The notes under the pieces: model-generated
What the model was told of the DNA's origin: nothing
What the model saw: the letters and a program-made list of their open reading frames with translations, nothing else
Database searches by the model: none
Shown: positions 54,391 to 63,073 of the stretch, one piece after another
Layout of the letters: every line of letters begins with the position of its first letter
Numbering within the stretch: position 1 is the first letter of the stretch
Translations under genes and position numbers: made by a program
Assembly: GCA_963714875.1 (NCBI GenBank)
Contig: CAVQQI010000011.1
Span: 930,001-994,000, forward strand
Source: JBAOHV01 sp963714875
GTDB taxonomy: Bacteria > Actinomycetota > Acidimicrobiia > Acidimicrobiales > Microtrichaceae
DNA length: 64,000 nucleotides
Reading direction: 5' to 3'

Positions 54391-55495
54391 CTTGACCACG
54401 ACCTCACGGCAGCCGAGCGGCACGTCCTGGCGCGTCGGCGAATCGAGCAGGCTGACACACACCTGGTGGGTGCCCGGCTGCCGCGCTGTAGCTCCAGCCG
54501 AACCTGCCCTCGACCAACCACTGGTCCCACACCGTGGGCCGACTCTCGACCACGTCCATGATGCGGGCGATGGGCGTCCCGTCCGGATCAGAGCCCTGAC
54601 CTCTGACGGTGATCGTGGATCCGGAGACGGTGACCGAGTCGATCCGTCCGACGGGGAGCCGCGACGCCGGCTGGACGATGGTCGTCGTGGTCGGCGGGAC
54701 CGTCGTCGTGGTCGGCGGGACGGTCGTGGTCGTCGTGGTCGTCGTGGTCGTGGTCGTGGTCGTGGTCGTCGGGGTGGATCCGCTCATCCGCTCGAGGCGC
54801 ACGTAGTCCAGGTCACCGCGGTAGTAGTCGCACTCGACACCGTGCGCTGGTGCAACGAGACTTGCCGCCGATCACGAACTCCCAGTTGTTCTGGATGTCC
54901 CCGCTCCACCGACGAGGCTTGGTCTGCAACACCCCGTCCACGTACAGCGCCGCGCTGTTCCTGGTGCGCTCACAACGCAACACATGCCACTTGCCGTCGG
55001 TGATCTTGTTGTCCGACGACATGCCGATCGACGCCTCGGTCCCCTTGAACACGCAGGCGCCGTACCCACCGTTGTGGAGCTCCATCTTCCAGATAGCCAC
55101 CGCCGCCGGACTGGCCCTTCTGCACGATGTTGCCGTCGTTGACCGTCGTACGGAACCGCACCTCGACCGCGAAGTCATCGACACCCGGGTTCAGCGCAGG
55201 GCTGCTCGGGATCAGATGTGTACGACCCGGGTCCGACGGTGACCCGGAGGAGACGTACGGGAAACTTGTGATACGTCGCCCCGTCGCTCGTCCTGCCCAA
55301 CTCGACCTTGTTCCCGATCGTGCCGTGGCGACCGTTGCCGCTCGAGTCGATCAGGGTGGTCGCCCCCCTCGACTCGTTCAACTGCCAGTCGCCGATCGCC
55401 TGACCACCCGCGGCCCCGACCGCCTGTGCCCCCAGCCCGAACGCAACCGTGGTGACCGCTGCGATCACGATCATCGTGTGACGGCCCACCCGCAT
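54388..55495 (-). CDS. Secreted LamG-domain protein, copy 2 (four frameshifts)
   Basis: About 367 residues when repaired. ATG 55495 has GGAGG upstream. Signal peptide and LamG domain are almost identical to copy 1. The Thr tract (VPPTTTT repeats) is followed by a second domain absent from copy 1: VGRIDSVTVSGSTITVRGQGSDPDGTPIARIMD, then PGTHQVCVSLLDSPTRQDVPLGCREVVVK, with a stop at 54388-54390. Extra bases near 55262, 55097, 54843 and 54485 separate five segments. The extra domain resembles a secreted beta-sandwich tail of unknown role. Either consensus errors or real decay could explain the breaks; the uniform +1 sign favours errors. Confidence 0.68.
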
Positions 55496-55580
55496 GGGAC
55501 CCACCTCCTACGCCTGCAGGAGAGGCTACACCCACGAGAACGTGCGACGTCCAACCGTGGGCGCCGTCGCCGGCGCGCCC

Positions 55581-55949
55581 TCAGGGCTGCTGCCAGTCCA
55601 CCTTCTCGGCGTCGGAGTACAGCCGCTCGATCCGGTAGTAGTCACGCTCCTCGGTGTGGAACACGTGCACCACGACGTCGCCGTAGTCCAACAGCACCCA
55701 CCGCCGTTCGGTCGCCCCCTCCACCGAACGGGGCCGGTCTCCGGAGTGCTCGGCCACCTGCTCCTCGACCTCGTCGACCACTGCCTTGACCTGCCGAGGG
55801 TTCGCTGCGGTCGCGATCACGAAGTAGCCACAGATGCCGAGCAGATCACCGACGTCGATCACGACGATCTCCGTGGCTCCCTTGTCGTCCGCGGCACGCG
55901 CCGCTGTGATGGCGAGCCCGAGCGAATCGGTTGCGGTCGTGGTGCTCAT
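55581..55949 (-). CDS. rsfS: Ribosome silencing factor RsfS
   Basis: 122 residues. The family blocks DSLGLAITAARAADDKGATEIVVIDVGDL, FVIATAANPRQVKAVVDEVEE, RWVLLDYGDVVVHVFHTEERDYYRIERLYSDA and the end are complete. RsfS binds L14 and blocks subunit joining under poor nutrition. It is downstream of the LytR-type gene and nadD in the conserved nadD-lytR-rsfS order. Confidence 0.96.
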   Translation of the reverse strand: MSTTTATDSLGLAITAARAADDKGATEIVVIDVGDLLGICGYFVIATAANPRQVKAVVDEVEEQVAEHSGDRPRSVEGATERRWVLLDYGDVVVHVFHTEERDYYRIERLYSDAEKVDWQQP

Positions 55950-55967
55950 GTCGTGGTGCTCATCGCG

Positions 55968-57365
55968 TCATCCCTGGGAGATCTGGTCGGCGCCGACGAC
56001 GACGACGACGTCCACGTTGGTCGCTCCATCGGGGGCACGGGTGGCGACCAGTCCGAGCGCAGCGGCGATCTCGTCGGCTGCAGCGCGGGCCTCGTCGGTC
56101 GCGTACTCGACCCGGGAGATCGCGACGTCGAAGCTCTCCGCGTTGCCGGTGAACGAGATCTCGCCGTTCGCGCCGACCACCCGGGGCGCCACCTGTCGGA
56201 GCGCGGCATCGTCTCGGGTGCCATTGAGCAGCTCGACCCTGGCGCGTTGACCGGGGAACGCCGCGATGGGGAAGGGGACTTCGGCAGCGACCCAGGTCGG
56301 CATGGCCTCCTGATCGATCCGGTAGATGGTCTTCGGGGGGCTGACGAACAGCGGTATGCCGACCATCGGCACCAGGTCGAAGCGTGTGGCCGGCGTGGCT
56401 GCGGCGGCGAGCAACTCCGCAGCGAGCTCCTGATCCTCCCCGTCCGCGGTGAGTGCCAGATCACCCGGGCTCTCGGGCGCGGCGGCGAACAGGGCCTCCC
56501 AGACCAGCTGCTGGCGCAGCGCGCGGTTCGCCTCGGATTCGGCGAGCCCACCGAACGACATGAACTCCGCCACCTCGCCGGGTTCGAGCGTGAGCTGCCC
56601 CGCCGAGTACTTGACCGTCGGATCCTCGCCCTCTCCCGGCTGGAGCACGTCGTCGGGCAACGAGACCGTGACAGGACCGACCGCGCCGGCGAGCTCGTCG
56701 ATCATCGACACCGGAGCGGTGAACGCCGAGGTGGCACCGAAGGTCAGCTCTGCGCCCAGACGCAGCCGGAGCACATCGATCCCGCCACCGGCGAAGACAT
56801 CCTCGGCCGATGCTGGGACCGAGTCCTCGAAGCTCCACAAGGTCGTCAGTGCGGGGATGGGTACCACGGTGCGCCCCAGGTCACCGGAGCGCTCGATCAC
56901 GAGCAGCATCGTGGCCAGCGACGGAACGGTCGCCTCGCCTGTCGCGGTGGGGTCGGCTCCAGCGGCGGGATCGGCGTCCGTCGCGGGCTCCTCCCCCGCG
57001 GGCGGCTCGAGTGGTGCAGCGGGATCGACCACGGTGGTCGTCGTCGGCGGCGGCACCGGGTCGCCGGTGAAGGCGATGAGACTGACCGACGTGGGCTTCG
57101 CCGCGGCGACGTAGCCCGGTGCGTCGGGGTCGGTGACCTCGTTGGCGTCACCACCGGTGATGCGCAGCGCAGTGTTCCACCCCACGACGGCGAGCGCGAT
57201 CAGGGCCAGGACGAACGCCGCCGTCACTGCGCCCTGGAGCATCAACAGCCTGCGGCGTCGGCGTCGCTGCCGGGCCGGGCGCTGACGGACCACCGGTCGG
57301 ACGACCGCAACGGGCTCGAGGTCGGAATCGTCGCGCTCCGGGCTCTCTGGTGCAGCGATCGTCAT
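55968..57365 (-). CDS. LytR_C/LCP-like membrane protein
   Basis: 465 residues. A basic cytoplasmic N-terminus (RQRPARQRRRRRR) precedes one TM helix (LQGAVTAAFVLALIALAVVG). A Thr/Pro/Ala linker follows, then a weakly LCP-like domain (TMLLVIERSGDLGRTVVPIPALTTLW, IDELAGAVGPVTVSLP) and a C-terminal LytR_C domain (RVELLNGTRDDAALRQVAPRVV, then EIAAALGL). LCP proteins attach glycopolymers to peptidoglycan, but the catalytic Arg/Asp pattern is not evident here, so the LCP part may be inactive. Its start overlaps nadD by four bases. Confidence 0.8.
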   Translation of the reverse strand: MTIAAPESPERDDSDLEPVAVVRPVVRQRPARQRRRRRRLLMLQGAVTAAFVLALIALAVVGWNTALRITGGDANEVTDPDAPGYVAAAKPTSVSLIAFTGDPVPPPTTTTVVDPAAPLEPPAGEEPATDADPAAGADPTATGEATVPSLATMLLVIERSGDLGRTVVPIPALTTLWSFEDSVPASAEDVFAGGGIDVLRLRLGAELTFGATSAFTAPVSMIDELAGAVGPVTVSLPDDVLQPGEGEDPTVKYSAGQLTLEPGEVAEFMSFGGLAESEANRALRQQLVWEALFAAAPESPGDLALTADGEDQELAAELLAAAATPATRFDLVPMVGIPLFVSPPKTIYRIDQEAMPTWVAAEVPFPIAAFPGQRARVELLNGTRDDAALRQVAPRVVGANGEISFTGNAESFDVAISRVEYATDEARAAADEIAAALGLVATRAPDGATNVDVVVVVGADQISQG

Positions 57366-57980
57366 CTCTGCTCACCATAGAGGTCCTGTTCGCGCAGCAG
57401 CGCGATCACCGGGTCGGGCACCAGGAACCGCAGCGGTCGCCCGTCGACCGCACGTTCCCGCAGGTCGGTCGACGACACTTCGAGGCGGGGCACCTCCACC
57501 CGCCTGCCCCGGAATCCCGGGGGAAGGCCCCGGGTGCGGTCGTCCCCGGTCGTCCCCGGGCGATCGACCACGACCAGCTCACACATCGCTGCCAGCTCGT
57601 CGTGGCGCTTCCAGGTGTGCATCCCGGCGGCGGCATCCGCGCCCAGCACCATGAACAGCTCGGCGCCCGGCTCCGCCCGACGCAGCTCGGCCAGCGTCTC
57701 CACCGTGTAGGACGGGCCCCCTCGACGAACCTCCAGGTCGCACGCCTCCACTCCGTCGACGTCGCGCACCGCGGCACGCACCATCGCGAGCCGCTGCGCT
57801 GCGGGGGTGATCGGTCGAGCTGGCGGACTTCTGCCACGGATCGTTGGCCACCACCATCAGCACCACGTCGAGCGTCAGCAGGTGCGCGACGTTGAGCGCC
57901 GTGACGAGGTGGCCGACATGGGGCGGGTCGAAGGTGCCGCCGAGCAGTCCGATACGCCGAGGGTCGTTGGCTGGCGGCAT
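57362..57980 (-). CDS. nadD: Nicotinate-nucleotide adenylyltransferase NadD (frameshifted)
   Basis: 205 residues when repaired, from ATG 57980. The nucleotidyltransferase signature GLLGGTFDPPHVGHLVTA and the substrate region VVANDPWQKSAS open the gene. The frame then shifts: one base less near 57815 gives ITPAAQRLAMVRAAVRDVDG, and the remainder GGPSYTVETLAELR, FMVLGADAA and SSTDLRERAVDGRPLRFLVP is intact. It makes deamido-NAD in NAD synthesis. The gene is normally essential, so an inserted base in the consensus is the likely explanation. Confidence 0.92.
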
Positions 57981-58108
57981 CGCCGAAGTGTACGTGTGGC
58001 GCCGGCGGCGGAACTTTCGCCGAGGCTTGCTCAACTCGTGTACGGCGCAGCCGATACCCACATCGTCGGGAAAACACAACCTCGACCCGAGATGAAGGTG
58101 TGAGACCC

Positions 58109-58933
58109 ATGAGCGACTCCGTCGGGATGTACCTCAACGAGATCGGGATGGTCGCCCTGCTGACCGCAGAGGAGGAGCGCGAGCTGTCCCAGGCGATCGA
58201 GGCCGGGCAGGACGCGCGACGCCGCCGCGAGAACGGCGAGACCGGGCGGGACATCCGCAGGGCCATCGCCACCGCCGACGCCGCCAAGGACCGGTTCATC
58301 CGGGCCAACCTGCGACTCGTGGTGAGTGTGGCTCGTCGCTACCCACTCCCCCCGGGCATGGAACTGCTGGACCTGGTCCAGGAGGGCAACCTGGGTCTGG
58401 AACACGCCGTGGACAAGTTCGACTGGCGCAAGGGCTTCAAGTTCTCGACCTACGCGACGTTCTGGATCCGTCAGGCCATCGGCCGTGCACTGGATCAGAA
58501 GGCCTCGCTGGTGCGGTTGCCGGGTGACCGCTCGGCATCGTTGCGCGCCGCGTTGCGCCAGGTCGCCGGCGACGGCGACGAGCTGGACGACGAGAACGCA
58601 CGCCTGCACCGCCTGACCACGCCCACCTCGCTCGACCGCACCGTCGGCGACGACGACTCCAACGAACTGGTCGACCTGCTGGCCTGCCAGAAGGCGGGTC
58701 CGGAACAACTGCTGATGGACGCCGAGCACTCCGAGTGGCTCACCGGGCTGCTCGACGTGCTCGACCCGCGAGCCCGCTCCGCGGTCGAACAGCGCTTCGG
58801 CCTGGCCGACGGACAGCGGCACAGCTACCGCGAGGTCGGCGAGAACCTCGGCGTCACCGCCGAGGCAGCGCGACGACTGGTCAAGCGTGCGGTCGGCACG
58901 GTGCGCGACCGGGCGATGGCCACCGCCTCCTGA
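58109..58933 (+). CDS. Group 2 (RpoD-like) sigma factor
   Basis: 274 residues from ATG 58109 (AAGGTG SD); GTG 58100 is in frame. Region 1.2 (SVGMYLNEIGMVALLTAEEERELSQAIE) comes at the very N-terminus with no region 1.1. Region 2 is RFIRANLRLVVSVARRYPLPPG through FSTYATFWIRQAIGRAL. Region 4 (QRHSYREVGENLGVTAEAARRLVKRAVGTVRDRA) lacks the usual RERIRQIE helix, with TAEAARRLVKRA instead. That points to a non-essential stress or stationary-phase sigma with altered -35 recognition. It is divergent from nadD. Confidence 0.93.
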   Translation: MSDSVGMYLNEIGMVALLTAEEERELSQAIEAGQDARRRRENGETGRDIRRAIATADAAKDRFIRANLRLVVSVARRYPLPPGMELLDLVQEGNLGLEHAVDKFDWRKGFKFSTYATFWIRQAIGRALDQKASLVRLPGDRSASLRAALRQVAGDGDELDDENARLHRLTTPTSLDRTVGDDDSNELVDLLACQKAGPEQLLMDAEHSEWLTGLLDVLDPRARSAVEQRFGLADGQRHSYREVGENLGVTAEAARRLVKRAVGTVRDRAMATAS

Positions 58934-58991
58934 AGCCGACTCGGCACCTGCACGGGCAGGATCCGGCTTCGGCCCGGGGCGAACGCGCCGG

Positions 58992-58997
58992 TAGCCT
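58992..58997 (+). promoter_or_regulatory. -10 element of DAHP synthase (leaderless)
   Basis: TAGCCT followed by seven bases and ATG 59005, which has no SD. This is the leaderless spacing. Confidence 0.5.
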
Positions 58998-59004
58998 GTC
59001 GACG

Positions 59005-60378
59005 ATGCCCGAGACCACTCCCCACCTCCTCCCCTCCGACGAGTGGACGCCGCAGTCATGGCGGACCCACGACGCGGCCCAGCAGCCCGAATGGCCCGAT
59101 GCCGACGACTACGACGCCACGCTGAAGGAGCTGTCGGGCTACCCGCCGCTGGTGTTCGCAGGTGAGTCCCGTGCGCTGACCGGCGCGCTGGCGGGCGTGG
59201 CCGACGGCCGGGCCTTCCTGCTCCAGGCCGGCGACTGCGCCGAGTCCTTCGACGCGTTCTCGGCCGATTCGATCCGTGAGCGCCTGAAGGTCATCCTGCA
59301 GATGGCCGTGGTGCTGACCTACTCGGTCGGGGTGCCGACGGTGAAGGTCGGTCGGATCGCCGGCCAGTACGCGAAGCCCCGCTCGTCGAACACCGAGACG
59401 GTGGACGGGATCGAGCTGCCCAGCTTCCGCGGCCACCTGGTCAACGACATCGACTTCTCGGCCTCGGCGCGGCAACCCGTCGCGGGTCGCCTGTTGCGCG
59501 CCTACCACCAGTCAGCAGCAACGCTGAACCTGCTGAGGGCCTTCACCACCGGCGGGTTCGCCGACCTGTCTCGGGTCCATCAGTGGAACCAGCAGTTCGT
59601 CGCCGCCAGTCCCGAGGGTCGCCGCTACGAGCAGCTTGCACGTGAGATCGACCGCGCCCTGCGCTTCATGGAGGCCTGCGGACTGGATCACGAGACCGTC
59701 CCGGCGCTGCACCAGGCCGACGTCTGGACCAGCCACGAGGCATTGGTGCTGGGCTACGAGGAGGCGCTGACACGACGCGATTCGCTCACCGGCGACTGGT
59801 ACGACTGCTCGGCCCACATGGTCTGGATCGGCGAGCGCACCCGGCAGCTCGATGGCGCGCACGTCGAGTTCTTCCGGGGCATCGGCAACCCCGTCGGCTG
59901 CAAGATCGGACCGAGCGCCACCGCCGACGAGGTGCTCGAGCTCTGCGAGGCGCTCAACCCCGGACGGGTTCCCGGCCGGCTGACGCTCATCACCCGGATG
60001 GGTGCCGACTCGATCACCGATGGCCTCCGTCCGCTCCTGCGCGCGGTGACCGACGCCGGGCATCCGGTGGTGTGGGCGTGTGACCCGATGCACGGCAACA
60101 CCTTCACCGCCCCGAGCGGACGCAAGACCCGCCACTTCGATGCGATCCTGTCCGAGATCGCCGGGTTCTTCGAAGCTCACCGCGCAGAGGGCACCTGGCC
60201 CGGCGGCGTACACGTCGAGCTCACCGGCGACGACGTCACCGAGTGCCTCGGCGGCGCCGAGGACCTGCTCGATGACGACCTGGGCCTTCGGTACGAGACC
60301 ATGTGCGACCCGCGGCTGAACGGTCGCCAGTCGCTCGACCTCGCCTTCCGCGTCGCCGAGCTGCTGCGGGTCAGCTGA
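59005..60378 (+). CDS. aroG: Class II 3-deoxy-7-phosphoheptulonate synthase
   Basis: 457 residues. Class II (plant/actinobacterial) DAHP synthase: WTPQSWRTHDAAQQPEWPD at the N-terminus, LQAGDCAESFDAF, VKVGRIAGQYAKPRS, GIGNPVGCKIGPSA, LTLITRMGAD, WACDPMHGNTFTAPSGRKTRHFDAIL and GGVHVELTGDDVTECLGG all match. The metal ligands (Cys of GDCAESF, His of MHGN, Glu of HVELTG, Asp of CDPRLN) are present. It condenses PEP and erythrose-4-phosphate, the first shikimate step. It lies downstream of the sigma gene by 71 bases with its own promoter. Confidence 0.97.
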   Translation: MPETTPHLLPSDEWTPQSWRTHDAAQQPEWPDADDYDATLKELSGYPPLVFAGESRALTGALAGVADGRAFLLQAGDCAESFDAFSADSIRERLKVILQMAVVLTYSVGVPTVKVGRIAGQYAKPRSSNTETVDGIELPSFRGHLVNDIDFSASARQPVAGRLLRAYHQSAATLNLLRAFTTGGFADLSRVHQWNQQFVAASPEGRRYEQLAREIDRALRFMEACGLDHETVPALHQADVWTSHEALVLGYEEALTRRDSLTGDWYDCSAHMVWIGERTRQLDGAHVEFFRGIGNPVGCKIGPSATADEVLELCEALNPGRVPGRLTLITRMGADSITDGLRPLLRAVTDAGHPVVWACDPMHGNTFTAPSGRKTRHFDAILSEIAGFFEAHRAEGTWPGGVHVELTGDDVTECLGGAEDLLDDDLGLRYETMCDPRLNGRQSLDLAFRVAELLRVS

Positions 60379-60407
60379 ACAGCACCTCCACGATTCGTCC
60401 GGACAAT

Positions 60408-60442
60408 TCCCGACTGGATCGGTCGGGATTACGCGCTATTGT
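60408..60442 (+). promoter_or_regulatory. Inverted repeat and -10 element before the reductase operon
   Basis: TCCCGAC, seven bases, GTCGGGA (60408-60428) is followed by TATTGT (60437-60442) in an unusually AT-rich stretch. The repeat lies in the -35 region, so it could be an operator; it could also be a weak terminator of the DAHP synthase gene, which ends 29 bases earlier. Confidence 0.35.
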
Positions 60443-60504
60443 CGACCAATCCGATCAGGTTTGTCGGCAAGAGCGCCGAATCCGAACGAGCACGCGGAGC
60501 GTCC

Positions 60505-62320
60505 ATGAGCACCATCGAGATCGACACCGACGGACACGTGGTGCCCGGCGAGCGACGCTCCGGTCCAGGTCGACCCCGCCATGATCGCCGACATCGAGAA
60601 GTTCGAGCGGTCCCTGGCCGGGTACCTGGCGGGCGAGATCGACGAGGACGTCTTCAAGGTGTTCCGGCTCGCCAACGGCGTCTACGGGCAGCGGCAGGGC
60701 GGCCACAACCAGATGATCCGGATCAAGGCCCCCTACGGCGCGATCACCCCCGTGCAGCTCGACGCGCTCGCCGACATCTCGGAGACCTACAGCCGGGGTT
60801 GGGGCCATCTCACCACCCGCCAGAACGTCCAGTTCCACTTCGTCGACCTGGAGCGCGTGCCGGACCTGTTGTGGGATCTCGCCAAGGTCGGACTCACCAC
60901 CAGGGAGGCCTGCTCGGACACCGTGCGCAACGTCATGGGCTGCCACCTCGCCGGCGCCTGCCCCCACGAGGTGCTCGACATCCAGCCCTGGGCCGATGCG
61001 ACGTTCTGGCACTTCCTGCGCAACCCGATCTCCCAGCGGCTCCCACGCAAGTTCAAGATCAACTTCTCGGGCTGCGCCACCGACTGCGGCCAGGCCATGT
61101 TCAACGACGTCGGGGTCATCGCGGTCAACCACTCCCACCCCGACGGCACCGTCGAGGCCGGGTTCCGGGTCTTCGTCGCCGGAGGCCTCGGGGCCAACCC
61201 GCACCCGGCTCTGGCACTCGAGGAGTTCACGACCCGCGAGGAGCTGCTGCCGACGATCGAAGCGTGCGTGCGCGTCTTCGAACAGACCGGCAACCGGGAC
61301 AACAAGCTGCGAGCCCGCATGAAGTGGGTGGTCGACGAACTGGGCTTCGACGAGCTGCAGCGGCGCGTGCTGGCGTCGCGGAAGTTCCTGATGGCGAGCT
61401 CCTCGTGGCCCGGCGGCATCCCCGCCCAGGTCACCGAGCGCGGCGACGCACCCGCCGGTCGGGGCCCGGGCGAGGTCACACCACTCGGACAGGGCCAGCC
61501 GGTGTTCCTGTCGGGTACGACCCCGCAGCAACGCTGGGCCGAGTCCAACGTCGTGCGAGGTCTGGCGAAGGGCACCGTGTCGGCGCTGGCGTGGAGCCGA
61601 CTCGGTGACGTCACTGCGGCCCAGTTCCGGGGCATCGCCGCCATCAGCCGCCACTTCGACGCCGAGGTGCGCATCACGAACCGGCAGAACTTCGTCCTTC
61701 GCGGGCTCTCCGAGGACCAGCTGCCCGGCCTGTACGAGCAGCTGAGTGCGATCGGCATGGCCCAGGCCGGCGCCGAGTTGAGTCGCGACGTCGTGGCCTG
61801 CCCCGGGGCCGACACGTGCAACCTCGCGGTCACCCAGTCACGGGGGCTCGCCGACGCGATCGGCGATGCACTCGAAGCAGCAGGTCTGGCAGAGGTCGAA
61901 GGCGTGCGCACCAACATCTCGGGTTGCACCAACTCCTGCGGACAGCACCACATCGCCGACATCGGGTTCTTCGGCGCCGAGCGTCGCGCACACGGGCGGT
62001 CGGCACCGGGCTACCAGATGCTGCTGGGGGGACACGTCGGTGACGAGAAGATCGAGTTCGGGGCGAAGGCGCTACGGCTGCCGGCGAAGGCCGCCCCCGA
62101 GGCCGTCGTGCGCGTCGTCGGTCGCTACGCCGCCGAGCGCACGCTGGGCGAGACGTTCAGCGCCTGGTTGGCCCGCTCAGGTGGCCCGAAGGGCGTCGCA
62201 GAGGGCCTGAAGGACCTCGATGAGTTTCCCGAGCCCGACGCGCAGCCCGACTTCTACACCGACTTCGGCGAGACGGGTCCGTACGAGAAGTCGCTCGGCG
62301 AGTCGGAGTGCGCGGTCTGA
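60505..62320 (+). CDS. Sulfite/nitrite reductase (siroheme, 4Fe-4S; one frameshift)
   Basis: About 604 residues when repaired. ATG 60505 has GGAG five bases upstream (MSTIEIDTDGHVVPGERRSG), and one base less near 60572 joins it to VDPAMIADIEKFERSLAGYL. Both halves of this pseudo-twofold enzyme carry siroheme/cluster motifs: N-half TTRQNVQFHF, GCHLAGAC (CX5C, 60941-60961) and GCATDCGQ (CX3C); C-half ITNRQNFVL, CPGADTC and GCTNSCGQ. Canonical enzymes keep the Cys set only in the C-terminal half. The neighbouring cysH points to sulfite reduction. The end overlaps cysH by one base. Confidence 0.9.
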
Positions 62321-63042
62321 TGCCCATGGCACTCACTGCCACCAACCAACCTCCTGAGCCGCTTCCCGGGCCGTTCAGCCCTGCAGCGTTCAGCGATGCC
62401 GACCTCGCGGAGCTCAACGAGGAGTTCGAGTCCGCGCCAGCCTCGCGGATCGTGCGCTGGGCCGCGGACAGCTTCGGTCCGCACATGGCGCTCGCCGCGT
62501 CGATGACCGACGCGGTGCTGATCGATCTGGCGGTGAAGGTCGCCCCGGCGATCGAGGTGCTGTTCATCGACACCGGCTACCACTTCCCCGAGACCCTCGA
62601 GACCGTCGAGACCGTGCGGCGACGCTACGGCCTGAACCTGCGCATCATGACCGTCCCACCCCACGACGAAGAGCTCTGGAAGGTCGATCCGGCCAACTGC
62701 TGCTCGGCGGTGAAGGTCGGCCAGTTGGACCGCGGTCTGGCGGGCAAGGCCGCGTGGATGTCGGGGTTGCGCCGCGACGAAGCGCCGTCACGGGCCGGCG
62801 CACCGATCATCGGCCGGGACCTGCGGGGCCTGATCAAGGTCAACCCGCTCGCGAGCTGGACCGCCACCGATGTCGAGGAGTACGTCCACCGCCACGACGT
62901 GCCGGTCAATCCGCTCACACTCAGGGGCTACCCGTCGATCGGATGCATGCCGTGCACCCAGCCGGTGGCGCCGGGCGAGGACGCCCGGTCGGGACGCTGG
63001 AGCGGGCGGGACAAGACCGAGTGCGGTCTGCACCTGAGCTGA
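62320..63042 (+). CDS. cysH: APS/PAPS reductase CysH
   Basis: 240 residues, starting at ATG 62320, which shares its A with the previous stop (TGATG). The P-loop-like N-terminus (MALAASMTDAVLIDLAVKV, FIDTGYHFPETLETVE) precedes a CC pair (PANCCSAVKV) and a CxxC (IGCMPCTQPV). Those four Cys bind a 4Fe-4S cluster in adenylylsulfate reductases. The catalytic Cys is in ECGLHLS at the end. It reduces APS (or PAPS) to sulfite for the upstream reductase. No sulfurylase (cysND) is in the window. Confidence 0.94.
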   Translation: MPMALTATNQPPEPLPGPFSPAAFSDADLAELNEEFESAPASRIVRWAADSFGPHMALAASMTDAVLIDLAVKVAPAIEVLFIDTGYHFPETLETVETVRRRYGLNLRIMTVPPHDEELWKVDPANCCSAVKVGQLDRGLAGKAAWMSGLRRDEAPSRAGAPIIGRDLRGLIKVNPLASWTATDVEEYVHRHDVPVNPLTLRGYPSIGCMPCTQPVAPGEDARSGRWSGRDKTECGLHLS

Positions 63043-63073
63043 GCGCCGCCACCGTCACCCGGCTCGGGGCGGG

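Larger units (their letters stand above)
53313..55495. repeat. Tandem duplication of the LamG locus
   Basis: About 53540-54249 and 54783-55495 are near-identical over the LamG coding region, offset by roughly 1.24 kb. The relic of the lipoprotein end lies between them, so the duplicated unit was [lipoprotein 3' end + LamG gene]. The Thr/Pro tails and what follows differ between the copies. Confidence 0.8.

Noticed and set aside
58092..58103. A three-codon upstream ORF (ATG AAG GTG TGA) before the sigma gene
   Set aside because: It overlaps the SD of the sigma gene and is too short to distinguish from chance.
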